From assembly GCF_001988955.1 (NCBI RefSeq), contig NZ_CP014263.1:186001-250000 (forward strand): DNA of 64,000 nt, written 5' to 3'. The stretch comes from Spirosoma montaniterrae (GTDB lineage Bacteria; Bacteroidota; Bacteroidia; Cytophagales; Spirosomataceae). The notes beneath the pieces were generated by a model. It was not told the DNA's origin. It made no database searches and was given only the letters and a program-made list of their open reading frames with translations. Numbering within the stretch: position 1 is the stretch's first letter; each line of letters opens with the position of its first letter. This document shows positions 53,687 to 61,562 of the stretch, piece after piece. The translations under genes were made by a program, and so were the position numbers.

Positions 53687-53760
53687 TGAGTGATGAACGA
53701 TGAGTGATGAGTGGTTTACGCGCAGGCGACACTCATCACTCATCGTTCATCACTCATCAC
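53683..53760. repeat. 31-bp perfect inverted repeat made of GATGAGT words
   Basis: Arms 53683-53713 and 53730-53760 are exact complements (GTGATGAGTGATGAACGATG at the left end), spacer of 16. It starts at the SPFH stop codon and ends 10 bases before the Arc ATG, thus fills the whole gap. Confidence 0.97.
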
Positions 53761-53770
53761 TCAAAAACTT

Positions 53771-53962
53771 ATGGCTGAGAAAAAAGCATTTGTGTTGCGG
53801 ATTGCGCCCGAAACGCTGAAAGAACTGGAACGCTGGGCGCAGGAGGAGTTTCGGAGCGTGAACGGGCAGATCGAGTTTCTGCTCAACGACGCGCTCCGCA
53901 AACACCGGAAACGCAGCGCGTCGGAACCTGACGAAAACCAGCCGTCCGCGACAGACGAATAG
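53771..53962 (+). CDS. Arc-type ribbon-helix-helix DNA-binding protein
   Basis: 63 residues from the ATG at 53771: KAFVLRIAPETLKELERWAQ, EFRSVNGQIEFLLNDALRKH is a complete ribbon-helix-helix. The frame upstream of 53771 is the repeat, so longer starts are rejected. It is probably co-transcribed with the SPFH gene across the inverted repeat. Confidence 0.88.
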   Translation: MAEKKAFVLRIAPETLKELERWAQEEFRSVNGQIEFLLNDALRKHRKRSASEPDENQPSATDE

Positions 53963-53979
53963 AACCGGCTGACTAACTG

Positions 53980-54753
53980 TTAATTAGCCCCTCGTACCGA
54001 TTCGCCAATGAGCCGCACGCCCTCCAGCGTCAGCGAAGGTATAACCTCGGCAAACACATCGCGTAACGAAGGAATCTGCCCCGACAGGCCACCCGTTGCC
54101 ACGGCTATGCAGTCGCCGTTCAGTTCGGTGCGGATGCGCTCAACCAACGACCGAATCAGCCCTTCATAGCCCAGTACGACACCGGACTGAATGGCGTGCG
54201 TCGTGCTTAATCCTAATGCCGACGTGGGTACTTCAATGGGTACTTCGGGCAGTTGGGCCGTGTTGGCAAACAACGACCGAATAGCCGTTTTCAGCCCCGG
54301 TGCAATGGCGACGCCCAGAATTTTACCTTCCCCGGATACGGTCGTAAACGTTAGGGCGGTGCCAAAATCGACCACTACGCAGTTGCGCCGATAGCGCGTG
54401 TAAGCCGCCAGCGCATTGGCAACTAAATCGGCTCCAATTTCATGAGGGCGCAGAATTTCGAGCGGTAGCAACGGATAAACACCCGGCCCCACAACCACCG
54501 GTTCAGCCCCAAAAAGCTCGGTCAGCATCGTCCGCATGGTGGGCGTGAGGTCGGGCACAACGCTGCTGAGTACCGTGTGCGACACGCTGCTGAGTGGCGT
54601 CCCGGCTTCGAGGAGCCACAGCCGCAACCGTGCTTCGTAAGACTCGGCGGTTTCTTCGCGCCTTGCGGGTGTGCGCCAGACGTAAAGCCAGGAGGTTTGG
54701 TTGTATAAACCGAAAACGGCGTCGGTATTGCCGATGTCAATGATAATCTGCAC
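53980..54753 (-). CDS. coaX: Type III pantothenate kinase
   Basis: 257 residues, first step of coenzyme A synthesis. ATP-site MQIIIDIGNTDAVFGLY, VVVGPGVYPLLPLEILRPHE, catalytic/ATP motif CVVVDFGTALTFTTV, and IAPGLKTAIRSLFANTAQLP. CoaX-type rather than CoaA. Last gene of the rpmH-rnpA-ctpA-tsaB-coaX run; the gap from tsaB is 63 bases. Confidence 0.95.
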   Translation of the reverse strand: MQIIIDIGNTDAVFGLYNQTSWLYVWRTPARREETAESYEARLRLWLLEAGTPLSSVSHTVLSSVVPDLTPTMRTMLTELFGAEPVVVGPGVYPLLPLEILRPHEIGADLVANALAAYTRYRRNCVVVDFGTALTFTTVSGEGKILGVAIAPGLKTAIRSLFANTAQLPEVPIEVPTSALGLSTTHAIQSGVVLGYEGLIRSLVERIRTELNGDCIAVATGGLSGQIPSLRDVFAEVIPSLTLEGVRLIGESVRGAN

Positions 54754-54816
54754 AGGCGAGAGGAGAGAGGTTATCGGAGCGAAATAACGGCAAAATTGCC
54801 AGAATCCCGCAATCGG

Positions 54817-55530
54817 TCAGACCACCAGCCGCTTTGGCACCGTCGTCATAAACTCTTTGAGGTAATACGGCTCGAAGGTTGCCACGTTTTCAAACCGGCC
54901 TTCGGCAAAGGCTACGCTTGCCAGTGCGCCCACCGTGCGGGCCGAGGGCTGCACCACCTGATCGAGAAATTGGGCGTTGGGGTGGTTTCCCAGCACCGGG
55001 CGGCACTTGGCAGCCCCGTCGCCGAAAAACAGCACCGACCCGCGTTCGAGCCATTCGGCAAACGACTGTTCATCAATGATTTGGGCCGAGGTTGGCTGCA
55101 CTTCCCGCCCATCGGCATCGTACATAGCGCAGTAAACTTCCATCCGCCGGGCATCAATCATGGGGCAGTAAAAACCCCCCTCCCCTTGTTTTAAGGGGAG
55201 GGGTTGGGGGTGGGGTAAAAGCCGTACTTGTTCGGTAAGTGCTTGTAGGGTGTTGATGGCGAGCAGGGGCTTGTCGAGAGCGAAACACAAGCCTTTGGCG
55301 GTAGATACGCCAATTCGCAAACCCGTGTACGAACCCGGTCCTTTGGCAACGGCAATGGCATCCAACGCGCTCAGTTCGTGGCCCGTATGCCGAACTACGT
55401 TATCGATCAGCGTAGTCAGCATAGCCGCCGACGTGCGCTCGGTATATAGTTCGTAGCAGCCCAGCAGTTTGTCGCCCTCGTGCAGAGCAACCGAACAAAC
55501 GGTAGTAGAGGTATCGATGGAAAGAATCAC
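54817..55530 (-). CDS. tsaB: tRNA threonylcarbamoyladenosine biosynthesis protein TsaB, with palindrome insertion
   Basis: 237 residues. N-terminal ASKHA fold: MILSIDTSTTVCSVALHEGD and VAKGPGSYTGLRIGVSTAKG. TsaB supports TsaD in making t6A37. Oddity: residues about 105-119 (LPHPQPLPLKQGEGG) are coded by a G/C-rich palindrome at 55175-55216, between ALTEQVR and the conserved YCPMIDARRMEVY. Without it the length is about 222, normal for the family. Its ATG overlaps the ctpA stop by 4 bases. Confidence 0.93.
   Translation of the reverse strand: MILSIDTSTTVCSVALHEGDKLLGCYELYTERTSAAMLTTLIDNVVRHTGHELSALDAIAVAKGPGSYTGLRIGVSTAKGLCFALDKPLLAINTLQALTEQVRLLPHPQPLPLKQGEGGFYCPMIDARRMEVYCAMYDADGREVQPTSAQIIDEQSFAEWLERGSVLFFGDGAAKCRPVLGNHPNAQFLDQVVQPSARTVGALASVAFAEGRFENVATFEPYYLKEFMTTVPKRLVV
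55175..55216 (-). repeat. G-rich palindromic repeat inserted in frame in tsaB
   Basis: Stem CCCTCCCCTT (55178-55187) / AAGGGGAGGG (55193-55202), loop of 5, followed by a GTTGGGGGTGGGG tail. The insertion keeps the frame. The composition (long C and G runs) differs sharply from the rest of the gene. Confidence 0.9.
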
Positions 55531-57188
55531 TTTTTTAAAATGGCCTGATACCGGGTCATGTCTTTAAACAGATCGAGGGCAGCTTTCAGGTCGGGGTCGG
55601 TGGCAAAGGAGGCTTCTTTCAGACCGCGTTGCAGGTAATAATGCCCGGCAATTTCCTGTTCGAGCAAGGCTTTGATCTCGTTTTTAAACGTCAGCATATC
55701 GGCGTCTTTGCTGTGCGAAACTTTCGTTTTCAACGCCTTCAACTGATCCTGAATCTGATCGAAATACTTCTCTTTCTTTGCCGACGCTTCGAGGGTGCCG
55801 AGGTCTTTTTCAACCTGCGTGGTGTAGTCGTATTCTTTGTCTGACGCCCATTTCACAAACTCCTGGTATTCGGCATCGGTTAGCCTAAACTCGCGGGCGG
55901 GTTTAATGGTCGGGTGTTCGTGCCGATATTTCACGGCATAATCGAAAATCAAGCCTTTGTTGGTCAAACTCAGCGCAATGGGCGTGGGCGTAGGCGCTTC
56001 GGTTACAACGTCGGGCAGAACGCCCCCACCGTCGTAGACAACGCGCCCGGCTTTGGTTTTAAAAGCCGTTTTCAGCGAATCGGGCACTTTGCCTACGCTG
56101 CCATCGGGGTTGCGGTGGCTGTAGTCGATGGCCTGAATGCACCGCCCGCTCGGAATGTAATATTTGGCCGTCGTGATTTTCAGCTTGGTGTTGAACGACA
56201 GTTCGCGGGTGGTTTGCACCAATCCCTTGCCAAAAGTCCGTTGCCCTACCAAAACGCCCCGGTCATAATCCTGAATCACGCCCGACACAATCTCTGCCGC
56301 CGACGCACTGTGGTTATTGGTCAGCACCACAATCGGCATGTCCAGATCGAGGGGTGGATTCAGTGCCGTGTACGTCTTGTTCCACTCGGTCACTTTACCT
56401 TTGGTCGTTACCACTTCCGAATCTTTCGGGATAAAGATGTTGGAAATGTCAATAGCCATATTGAGCAGCCCACCCGGATTCTCGCGCACGTCGAGAATCA
56501 GTTTTTTCATGCCTTTGCCTTTCAGTTCCTGGTAAGCCGTGCGCACTTCGCGGGCGGCTGTAGCCGTAAAATCTTTGAGGTCGATGTACCCTACTTCGTC
56601 GCTAATCATGCCGTAATATGGCACATTGGTCATTTTTACCACGTCGCGCGTGACGCTGAGTTCGATAGGGTCTTTCTGCCCAAACCGCCGAACAGTCAGT
56701 TTCACCGCCGTGCCATTCTGTCCTTTCAGCAATTTTCCGGTATCGCCCGATCCGTCGCCACGATCTTTGCGATTTTTGAGATCAACGCCATCGATTTTCA
56801 GGATTTCGTCGCCAATACGCAGGCCCGATTTCTCGGCGGGGGTGCCTTCGTAAATCATTAGCACGATGTTGCGGTCCTGCCGGTTGCCAATGAGGGCACC
56901 AATGCCGTTGTATCGACCTGTAGTCATGGTGCGGTAATCCTCAATCTCGTCTTCGGCGAAGAAGTTGGTGTATGGGTCAAGTGCCTTCAGCATGGCGTCG
57001 ATGCTGGTTTTGACCATACGATTGGGATTGATCTCGTCTACGTAATACAGGTTCAGCTCTTTGAAAAGCGTAGCGTAGATGTCGAGGTTGCGGGCGATCT
57101 CAAAGAAACGGTCGTCGGTTTTAAACGAAAACAAACCGATACCGCCTGCTACTATAGCCGACGACGCGAGAAGGGTAAAACGTTTCAT
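55527..57188 (-). CDS. S41-family carboxyl-terminal processing protease
   Basis: 553 residues with an N-terminal membrane/signal segment (LLASSAIVAGGIGLFSF). PDZ domain at about 95-165 (GIGALIGNRQDRNIVLMIYE, GLRIGDEILKIDGVDL), then the S41 protease domain: nucleophile Ser296 in NNHSASAAEIVSG and Lys321 in RTFGKGLVQT, 25 residues apart as expected. Periplasmic processing or degradation. C-terminal ~120 residues are charged and helical. Between rnpA and tsaB. Confidence 0.95.
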   Translation of the reverse strand: MKRFTLLASSAIVAGGIGLFSFKTDDRFFEIARNLDIYATLFKELNLYYVDEINPNRMVKTSIDAMLKALDPYTNFFAEDEIEDYRTMTTGRYNGIGALIGNRQDRNIVLMIYEGTPAEKSGLRIGDEILKIDGVDLKNRKDRGDGSGDTGKLLKGQNGTAVKLTVRRFGQKDPIELSVTRDVVKMTNVPYYGMISDEVGYIDLKDFTATAAREVRTAYQELKGKGMKKLILDVRENPGGLLNMAIDISNIFIPKDSEVVTTKGKVTEWNKTYTALNPPLDLDMPIVVLTNNHSASAAEIVSGVIQDYDRGVLVGQRTFGKGLVQTTRELSFNTKLKITTAKYYIPSGRCIQAIDYSHRNPDGSVGKVPDSLKTAFKTKAGRVVYDGGGVLPDVVTEAPTPTPIALSLTNKGLIFDYAVKYRHEHPTIKPAREFRLTDAEYQEFVKWASDKEYDYTTQVEKDLGTLEASAKKEKYFDQIQDQLKALKTKVSHSKDADMLTFKNEIKALLEQEIAGHYYLQRGLKEASFATDPDLKAALDLFKDMTRYQAILKK

Positions 57189-57191
57189 AGT

Positions 57192-57291
57192 CAGTTATCA
57201 ATTAACAGCCAACAGCCAACAGTACGCAAAACAACCCCTTTGAACGCAGTTAGCGTTTAGCTGTTGGCTGTTGGCTGTTACCTGATAACTG
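57192..57291. repeat. Inverted repeat between rnpA and ctpA (AACAGCCAACAG type)
   Basis: Arms 57192-57222 and 57261-57291, 29 of 31 bases complementary (CAGTTATCAATTAACAGCCA at the left end). The right arm runs through the last codons of rnpA and gives it a GNSQQPTAKR tail, like the related tail of phhA. Confidence 0.92.
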
Positions 57292-57750
57292 TCTGAGGGC
57301 TAATTTCATGCCTTTTTCTATCTCTTCAAACGAAATTATTTGTTTGGCGGTATATAAAAACGCAATGTAAGCCGGGCGGGGGCTTTCGGCCCGGAGCAGG
57401 TGTTTATTAAGCCGATACGCTTCGCGCACGCGCCGACGAATCAGGTTGCGGTCGACGGCCCGTTTAAACATGCGTTTAGGTACAGTGATAACAATGGCGG
57501 GTACAGGTAGAGACGCGACCCTTCGCGTCTCCTGTGCGTCAGCAACCCTTTGCGTCTCGCTCGCGTCAGCAACAGCCATCCGGTCAGGAGACGCAACATC
57601 TTGCATCTGTACCTGTGTTGGCATATACAACACCCGAAACGGAAAAAGGTAGAACGTCTGAACCGACGGACTACCTTTCTTAAATAGTTCACCCAGAATC
57701 TTTTTGCTGCAAAGCCGCTCCGATTTGGTAAAGGTTTGCCGCATTGACAT
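57250..57750 (-). CDS. rnpA: Ribonuclease P protein component with ~38-residue palindromic insertion
   Basis: 166 residues; protein cofactor of the tRNA 5'-processing ribozyme. Core is intact: FTKSERLCSKKILGELFKKG at the N-terminus and RAVDRNLIRRRVREAYRLNK (RNR motif). Residues about 45-82 are not family sequence: they are the translation of a GTAGAGACGC palindromic element (contains DASETQRVADAQETRRVASL). The insertion falls between the strand FYLFPFRVLYMP and the strand AIVITVPKRMF. Without it the length is about 128, normal. The C-terminal SGNSQQPTAKR also derives from a repeat. rnpA is essential, so the insert must be tolerated. Confidence 0.95.
   Translation of the reverse strand: MSMRQTFTKSERLCSKKILGELFKKGSPSVQTFYLFPFRVLYMPTQVQMQDVASPDRMAVADASETQRVADAQETRRVASLPVPAIVITVPKRMFKRAVDRNLIRRRVREAYRLNKHLLRAESPRPAYIAFLYTAKQIISFEEIEKGMKLALRQLSGNSQQPTAKR
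57501..57617 (-). repeat. GTAGAGACGC palindromic element inserted in frame in rnpA
   Basis: Holds GTAGAGACGCGACCCTTCGC hairpin at 57507-57531, two GCGTCAGCAAC segments, the CCATCCGG loop piece and the closing half GAGACGCAACATCTTGCATC. It is more diverged from the hairpin consensus than other copies, and has no stop codon in the rnpA frame. Confidence 0.93.
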
Positions 57751-57757
57751 AGGCTTT

Positions 57758-57925
57758 TTAAATCTTGAACCGCTCGCCTTTTTTCTCGTCTGAAACGGTT
57801 AGTTTCCAGCGACCTTTGGCACGACGGCGGGCCAGCACCTGCCGGCCATTGGCGGTTGACATCCGCTCACGGAAGCCGTGCTTGTTTTTGCGCTTCCGGT
57901 TCGATGGTTGGTACGTTCTTTTCAT
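57758..57925 (-). CDS. rpmH: 50S ribosomal protein L34
   Basis: 55 residues: [20 protein letters not shown], then [20 protein letters not shown], the invariant L34 sequence, with a short C-terminal extension ending GERFKI. First gene of the rpmH-rnpA run, 7 bases before the rnpA ATG. Confidence 0.98.
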   Translation of the reverse strand: MKRTYQPSNRKRKNKHGFRERMSTANGRQVLARRRAKGRWKLTVSDEKKGERFKI

Positions 57926-57966
57926 GATATATCTTGCCTAAAACCCTTGTTTTCCAAATGAGTCCG

Positions 57967-57997
57967 CAAAGATAGCAGAACCAAGTCAGTTTTACAA
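57967..57997 (-). promoter_or_regulatory. Promoter of rpmH (TTG-N20-TATCTTTG)
   Basis: Minus strand TTG (57997-57995), 20 bases, TATCTTTG (57974-57967). Excellent match, 41 bases from the rpmH ATG. Confidence 0.75.
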
Positions 57998-58161
57998 GTA
58001 CCGGTTATGTTCGATTTGATCCCCGGTAATGCAGCGTCAATGCAGTTATATCGTCAAACTGATCGTAGGTGCTGATGACTGTTTCCAGGAAGAAACGTTT
58101 TCCGGTACAAAATAGCGGTATCAAGTAAATAGGCTGCTAACGAGCAGACTGGCTAATACCC

Positions 58162-58995
58162 TTATACCTCTGGCTTATAGCCTTTTTCGACAACGCTTTT
58201 GACAATGCCATGAAACCACGATAGCGGCAAAATCCGACGCAGAAACAGCAATGCACCGGTTTGGCTGCTGCCCGTCACATATCGCAGCCGGAACGAGCGA
58301 TCATTAGCGGCTTTAAAAATGGTTTTGGCAACTACAATCGGGCCCGGCGCGTCGGCTCCGGCTTTCTGGGAGTTGGCGAGCGTAATACGCACATAGCCAT
58401 CGTAGGCAGTCAGGCCAGGCTTCTGGAGCAAGTCCTGCGAACGGTCGTAAAAATCGGTCTTGATGGCTCCCGGCTCTACATTTTTAATCCGAATGTTGAA
58501 TGGACGTACCTCAAAAGACAAGGCTTCAGCAAACCCTTCGACAGCCCATTTTGTGCCGTGATAGATGCTGTAAATTGGAAACGTGATTAGCCCGCCCATC
58601 GACGTCACGTTGATAATTGTGCCATCGCGTCGTTGGCGGAAGTAGGGTAGAATTTCGCGGATCACGTTCATGACGCCGAATACATTGGTATCAAATTGCC
58701 GTTGCACCTGTTCGGGCGTGGCAGCTTCAAACGGCCCGACGGCTCCATAACCAGCGTTGTTTACGATGACGTCGATATGACCAAAAGCCGCGCGGGTGTC
58801 GGCAATAGCCTGCCGGATACTGTCGCTATCCATGACGTCTAATCGAAATAGTTTCACATTGGGCAATTGACCGAGTTCGGTTTCTTTGGCGGGCGTACGC
58901 ATGGTGGCGGCAACGTTCCAGCCCTGTTCGGCGAAGTAACGTACCGTAGCCTTGCCAATACCCGACGACGTGCCGGTAATCAATACAGTTTTCAT
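58162..58995 (-). CDS. Short-chain dehydrogenase/reductase
   Basis: 277 residues. NAD(P) motif TGTSSGIG (7-14), VNNAGYGAVG, catalytic Ser (NVTSMGG) and YHGTK as the YxxxK motif. The C-terminal 50 residues have basic and hydrophobic character. Substrate unknown. It is followed upstream by a TetR gene on the same strand, so regulation by that protein is likely. Confidence 0.92.
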   Translation of the reverse strand: MKTVLITGTSSGIGKATVRYFAEQGWNVAATMRTPAKETELGQLPNVKLFRLDVMDSDSIRQAIADTRAAFGHIDVIVNNAGYGAVGPFEAATPEQVQRQFDTNVFGVMNVIREILPYFRQRRDGTIINVTSMGGLITFPIYSIYHGTKWAVEGFAEALSFEVRPFNIRIKNVEPGAIKTDFYDRSQDLLQKPGLTAYDGYVRITLANSQKAGADAPGPIVVAKTIFKAANDRSFRLRYVTGSSQTGALLFLRRILPLSWFHGIVKSVVEKGYKPEV

Positions 58996-59056
58996 GATTT
59001 TGTTTTTTTAAGGTGAAAAAATATTCATTTTAGTGCCAAAAAAAGGAGAGGCTATC

Positions 59057-59635
59057 TCACCGTTTAATACCGTCCCAGATTACGCCGAACGTGGTTTCCC
59101 AGTCTGCATCGGAGAGGGGTTGGCCCGTAAACGGCACCTGTTTAGCCAGTTCACTGAGCATACCGCAAACCAGTGTCACGAGCAAATCGGGGTTAGCATC
59201 TTTAATAATCGTTTCGCGCTGCCCCTGTACTACCAAGTCCAGGATCGGTTGTAACATAGCTTGTTCTTCGGCCCGTAAATCAGGCGTTTCAACTGCATAG
59301 GGAGACCGGAAATACTGTTCAAAAAATATGGTATATTCAGGGTGTTCTACGCAGTCGTTGAAGTAGTTACGGGCTATTTTCTGGAGCTTGATTCGTAGCG
59401 GATCACTGTCGCCAATACCCAGCGTAAGGTCGTTCAGGTTTTGCCGGAGCAGATACCGGTACAGCGTCTGAATCAGCGCGGGTTTATCGTCGAAATAAAC
59501 GTACAGCGTGCCAGTAGCTACGCCCGCTTCTTTCGCCAGGTCCGACATTTTCAGCCCAGCCATGCCAACGCGGGTAATTAGCTGGAGAGCCGTTTCCAAA
59601 ATCAGTTTTTCTTTCGCTTCGTCCTTTGTGCGCAT
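59057..59635 (-). CDS. TetR-family transcriptional regulator
   Basis: 192 residues. N-terminal helix-turn-helix (ALQLITRVGMAGLKMSDLAK, EAGVATGTLYVYFDDKPALI) and a helical ligand domain. Upstream of the SDR gene on the same strand; it may control that gene and itself. A good promoter is in front. Confidence 0.92.
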   Translation of the reverse strand: MRTKDEAKEKLILETALQLITRVGMAGLKMSDLAKEAGVATGTLYVYFDDKPALIQTLYRYLLRQNLNDLTLGIGDSDPLRIKLQKIARNYFNDCVEHPEYTIFFEQYFRSPYAVETPDLRAEEQAMLQPILDLVVQGQRETIIKDANPDLLVTLVCGMLSELAKQVPFTGQPLSDADWETTFGVIWDGIKR

Positions 59636-59657
59636 ACTGTTGAGCTAAGTACGCTGC

Positions 59658-59689
59658 AAAGATAAGTGAATAAAAATTCAATATCAAAT
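59658..59689 (-). promoter_or_regulatory. Promoter of the TetR gene (TTTG-N20-TATCTTTG)
   Basis: Minus strand TTTG (59689-59686), 20 bases, TATCTTTG (59665-59658). Very good match, 22 bases from the ATG. Confidence 0.75.
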
Positions 59690-59754
59690 CGAAAAAATAA
59701 TCCTTCATCTATTTGATCTGTAGTATCTGTGTTCGCCGTTCGTATCTTTAACCT

Positions 59755-61359
59755 ATGCACTACCGCTTGTCTGCTGATACCAATGCTGCGCATTACATCG
59801 CCGTTGAAGCCCATTTAACCAACATCGACACGCCGACCGTTGACCTGCAATTGCCTGCCTGGCGACCAGGACGCTATGAGTTACAGCCGTTTGCAAAAAA
59901 CATTCAACGGTTCGGGGTGGTCGATCAGGACGGAAAACCGTTGCCATGCCGGAAGATTTCAAAAGATCGCTGGCGGGTAGAAACCAACGGTGCTACTGAA
60001 CTTCGGGCCGTTTATAATTACTACGCATTACTCACTGCGCCCCATCAGCTTAACGCAGGCAGTAGCTTTATCAACGACACGTTGTTGTATGTTAACCCGG
60101 TAAATCTGTGTATCTACGCTGAAGGTCGCATCAACGAGCCGTGTTCGCTTGTTCTCGATGTGCCGACTAATTGGATGGTGGCCTGCGGGTTGCGGCAGGA
60201 GAGCGTTCGACGGTGGGTAGCGGCTGATTTTTACGAACTGGCCGACTGCCCGTTAATGGCCGCGCCCGTGCTGCAACACATTGGTTACGAAGTGAATGGC
60301 ATTAACGTTCACGTATGGATTCAGGGTGGTAGGCGCACCGATGGCGACCCGGTTTTCGACGCCCGGCAAATCACGGAAGACTTTACAAAGTTTTCGGTGA
60401 GTCAGATCGAACTGTTCGGCGAGTTTCCCGAACGCGACTATCACTTCCTGGTACTGGTGCTGCCTGTAGCCTATTATCATGGCGTTGAACACCGCAACAG
60501 CACGGTGCTGGTGCTCGGCCCCAACGACGAAGGGCCTGGCCTCTACGTCGATCTGCTGGGCGTGGCTTCGCACGAACTGTTTCATGCCTGGAATATCATC
60601 CGCATCCGGCCCATCGAACTGCTGCCTTACGATTTCACGCGGGAGATGTATTTCGAGACCTGTTTTGTGGCTGAGGGCGTAACAACCTACTACGGCGACC
60701 TGATACTGCGGCAGTCGGGCGTGTTTGACGATGAAGCGTATCTGAAAGAACTACAGGTGGTTATCAAACGCCATTTCGAAAACAATGGCCGGGCTGTGCA
60801 GTCGCTGGTCGAATCATCGTGGGATTTGTGGCTCGACGGCTACGAGAAGGGCGTTCCCGACCGTAAAGTGTCGGTCTATCACAAAGGTGCGCTGGTAGCT
60901 CTGATTTTGGACCTCCACATCCGCCGACAGACCAACCACACCCGTTCGCTCGACGACGTGATGCGGGCCATGTGGCATCAATTTGGCAAACCGTTTGTGG
61001 GCTACACCCTGGCCGATTACCGGGCTATTACCGAAGCCGTAGCGGGCCAACCGCTCGACTGGTATTACGAGTTGTGCATTTTCGGAAACCAGTCCATCGA
61101 ACCCATTCTGAACGAATACCTCGGCTGGGTAGGGTTGCAGGTGGTGTATGAACTGCCCGTTGGCGAACAGTCTGGTATGGATTCGCCCGGCGAATCTATC
61201 GGAACGCCAACCGCGCCGGGCGGCTACCGGCTGCTGGAACTGGACGAACCCAACGCCCTGCACCAACGCGCCCGCTGGTTCGGCCAGCCGCTCACCGAGC
61301 AACCGCACGAAGGCGTTGTGGAAGAAAAAACGGTTGGGAAAAATGTAGTGGCGAAGTGA
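59755..61359 (+). CDS. M61-family aminopeptidase (glycyl aminopeptidase-like)
   Basis: 534 residues. Zinc motif HELFH (His273-Glu274-xx-His277) in VASHELFHAWNIIRIRP with the third ligand Glu in ETCFVAEGVTTYYGDL. The N-terminal ~170 residues form the beta-rich domain of the family (PTVDLQLPAWRPGRYELQPF). It lacks a clear C-terminal PDZ domain and has no signal peptide, so probably cytoplasmic. A Gly/Pro/Ser insertion (GMDSPGESIGTPTAPGG) near residues 475-492 comes from a GATTCGCC-C-GGCGAATC palindrome. Confidence 0.92.
   Translation: MHYRLSADTNAAHYIAVEAHLTNIDTPTVDLQLPAWRPGRYELQPFAKNIQRFGVVDQDGKPLPCRKISKDRWRVETNGATELRAVYNYYALLTAPHQLNAGSSFINDTLLYVNPVNLCIYAEGRINEPCSLVLDVPTNWMVACGLRQESVRRWVAADFYELADCPLMAAPVLQHIGYEVNGINVHVWIQGGRRTDGDPVFDARQITEDFTKFSVSQIELFGEFPERDYHFLVLVLPVAYYHGVEHRNSTVLVLGPNDEGPGLYVDLLGVASHELFHAWNIIRIRPIELLPYDFTREMYFETCFVAEGVTTYYGDLILRQSGVFDDEAYLKELQVVIKRHFENNGRAVQSLVESSWDLWLDGYEKGVPDRKVSVYHKGALVALILDLHIRRQTNHTRSLDDVMRAMWHQFGKPFVGYTLADYRAITEAVAGQPLDWYYELCIFGNQSIEPILNEYLGWVGLQVVYELPVGEQSGMDSPGESIGTPTAPGGYRLLELDEPNALHQRARWFGQPLTEQPHEGVVEEKTVGKNVVAK
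61180..61196. repeat. Perfect palindrome GATTCGCCCGGCGAATC inside the M61 gene
   Basis: 8-bp arms around one C. The GGCGAATC word is the same as in the 15-bp tandem of the glycosyltransferase gene. In frame, codes for part of a loop. Confidence 0.8.
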
Positions 61360-61467
61360 GGGGAGTCTGAAATGAATGTTCTGGGCAGCGCGATTTTCTA
61401 TGACCGCCACTTCATACAGCATCCTGCATGGTATCAAAGCTGAACGCTAAACGACTCTCGAATGGCA

Positions 61468-61511
61468 TATCCGTATTGTATCCATATTGTATCCGTATTG
61501 TATCCGTAAAT
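61468..61511 (+). repeat. 11-bp tandem repeat TATCCGTATTG
   Basis: Three full units (one A variant) and one partial: TATCCGTATTG, TATCCATATTG, TATCCGTATTG, TATCCGTAAAT. Confidence 0.9.
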
Positions 61512-61562
61512 ACAGCGGATACGCATGTCAAAACGAGCCTTAGAACACAAAGATATCCAATG

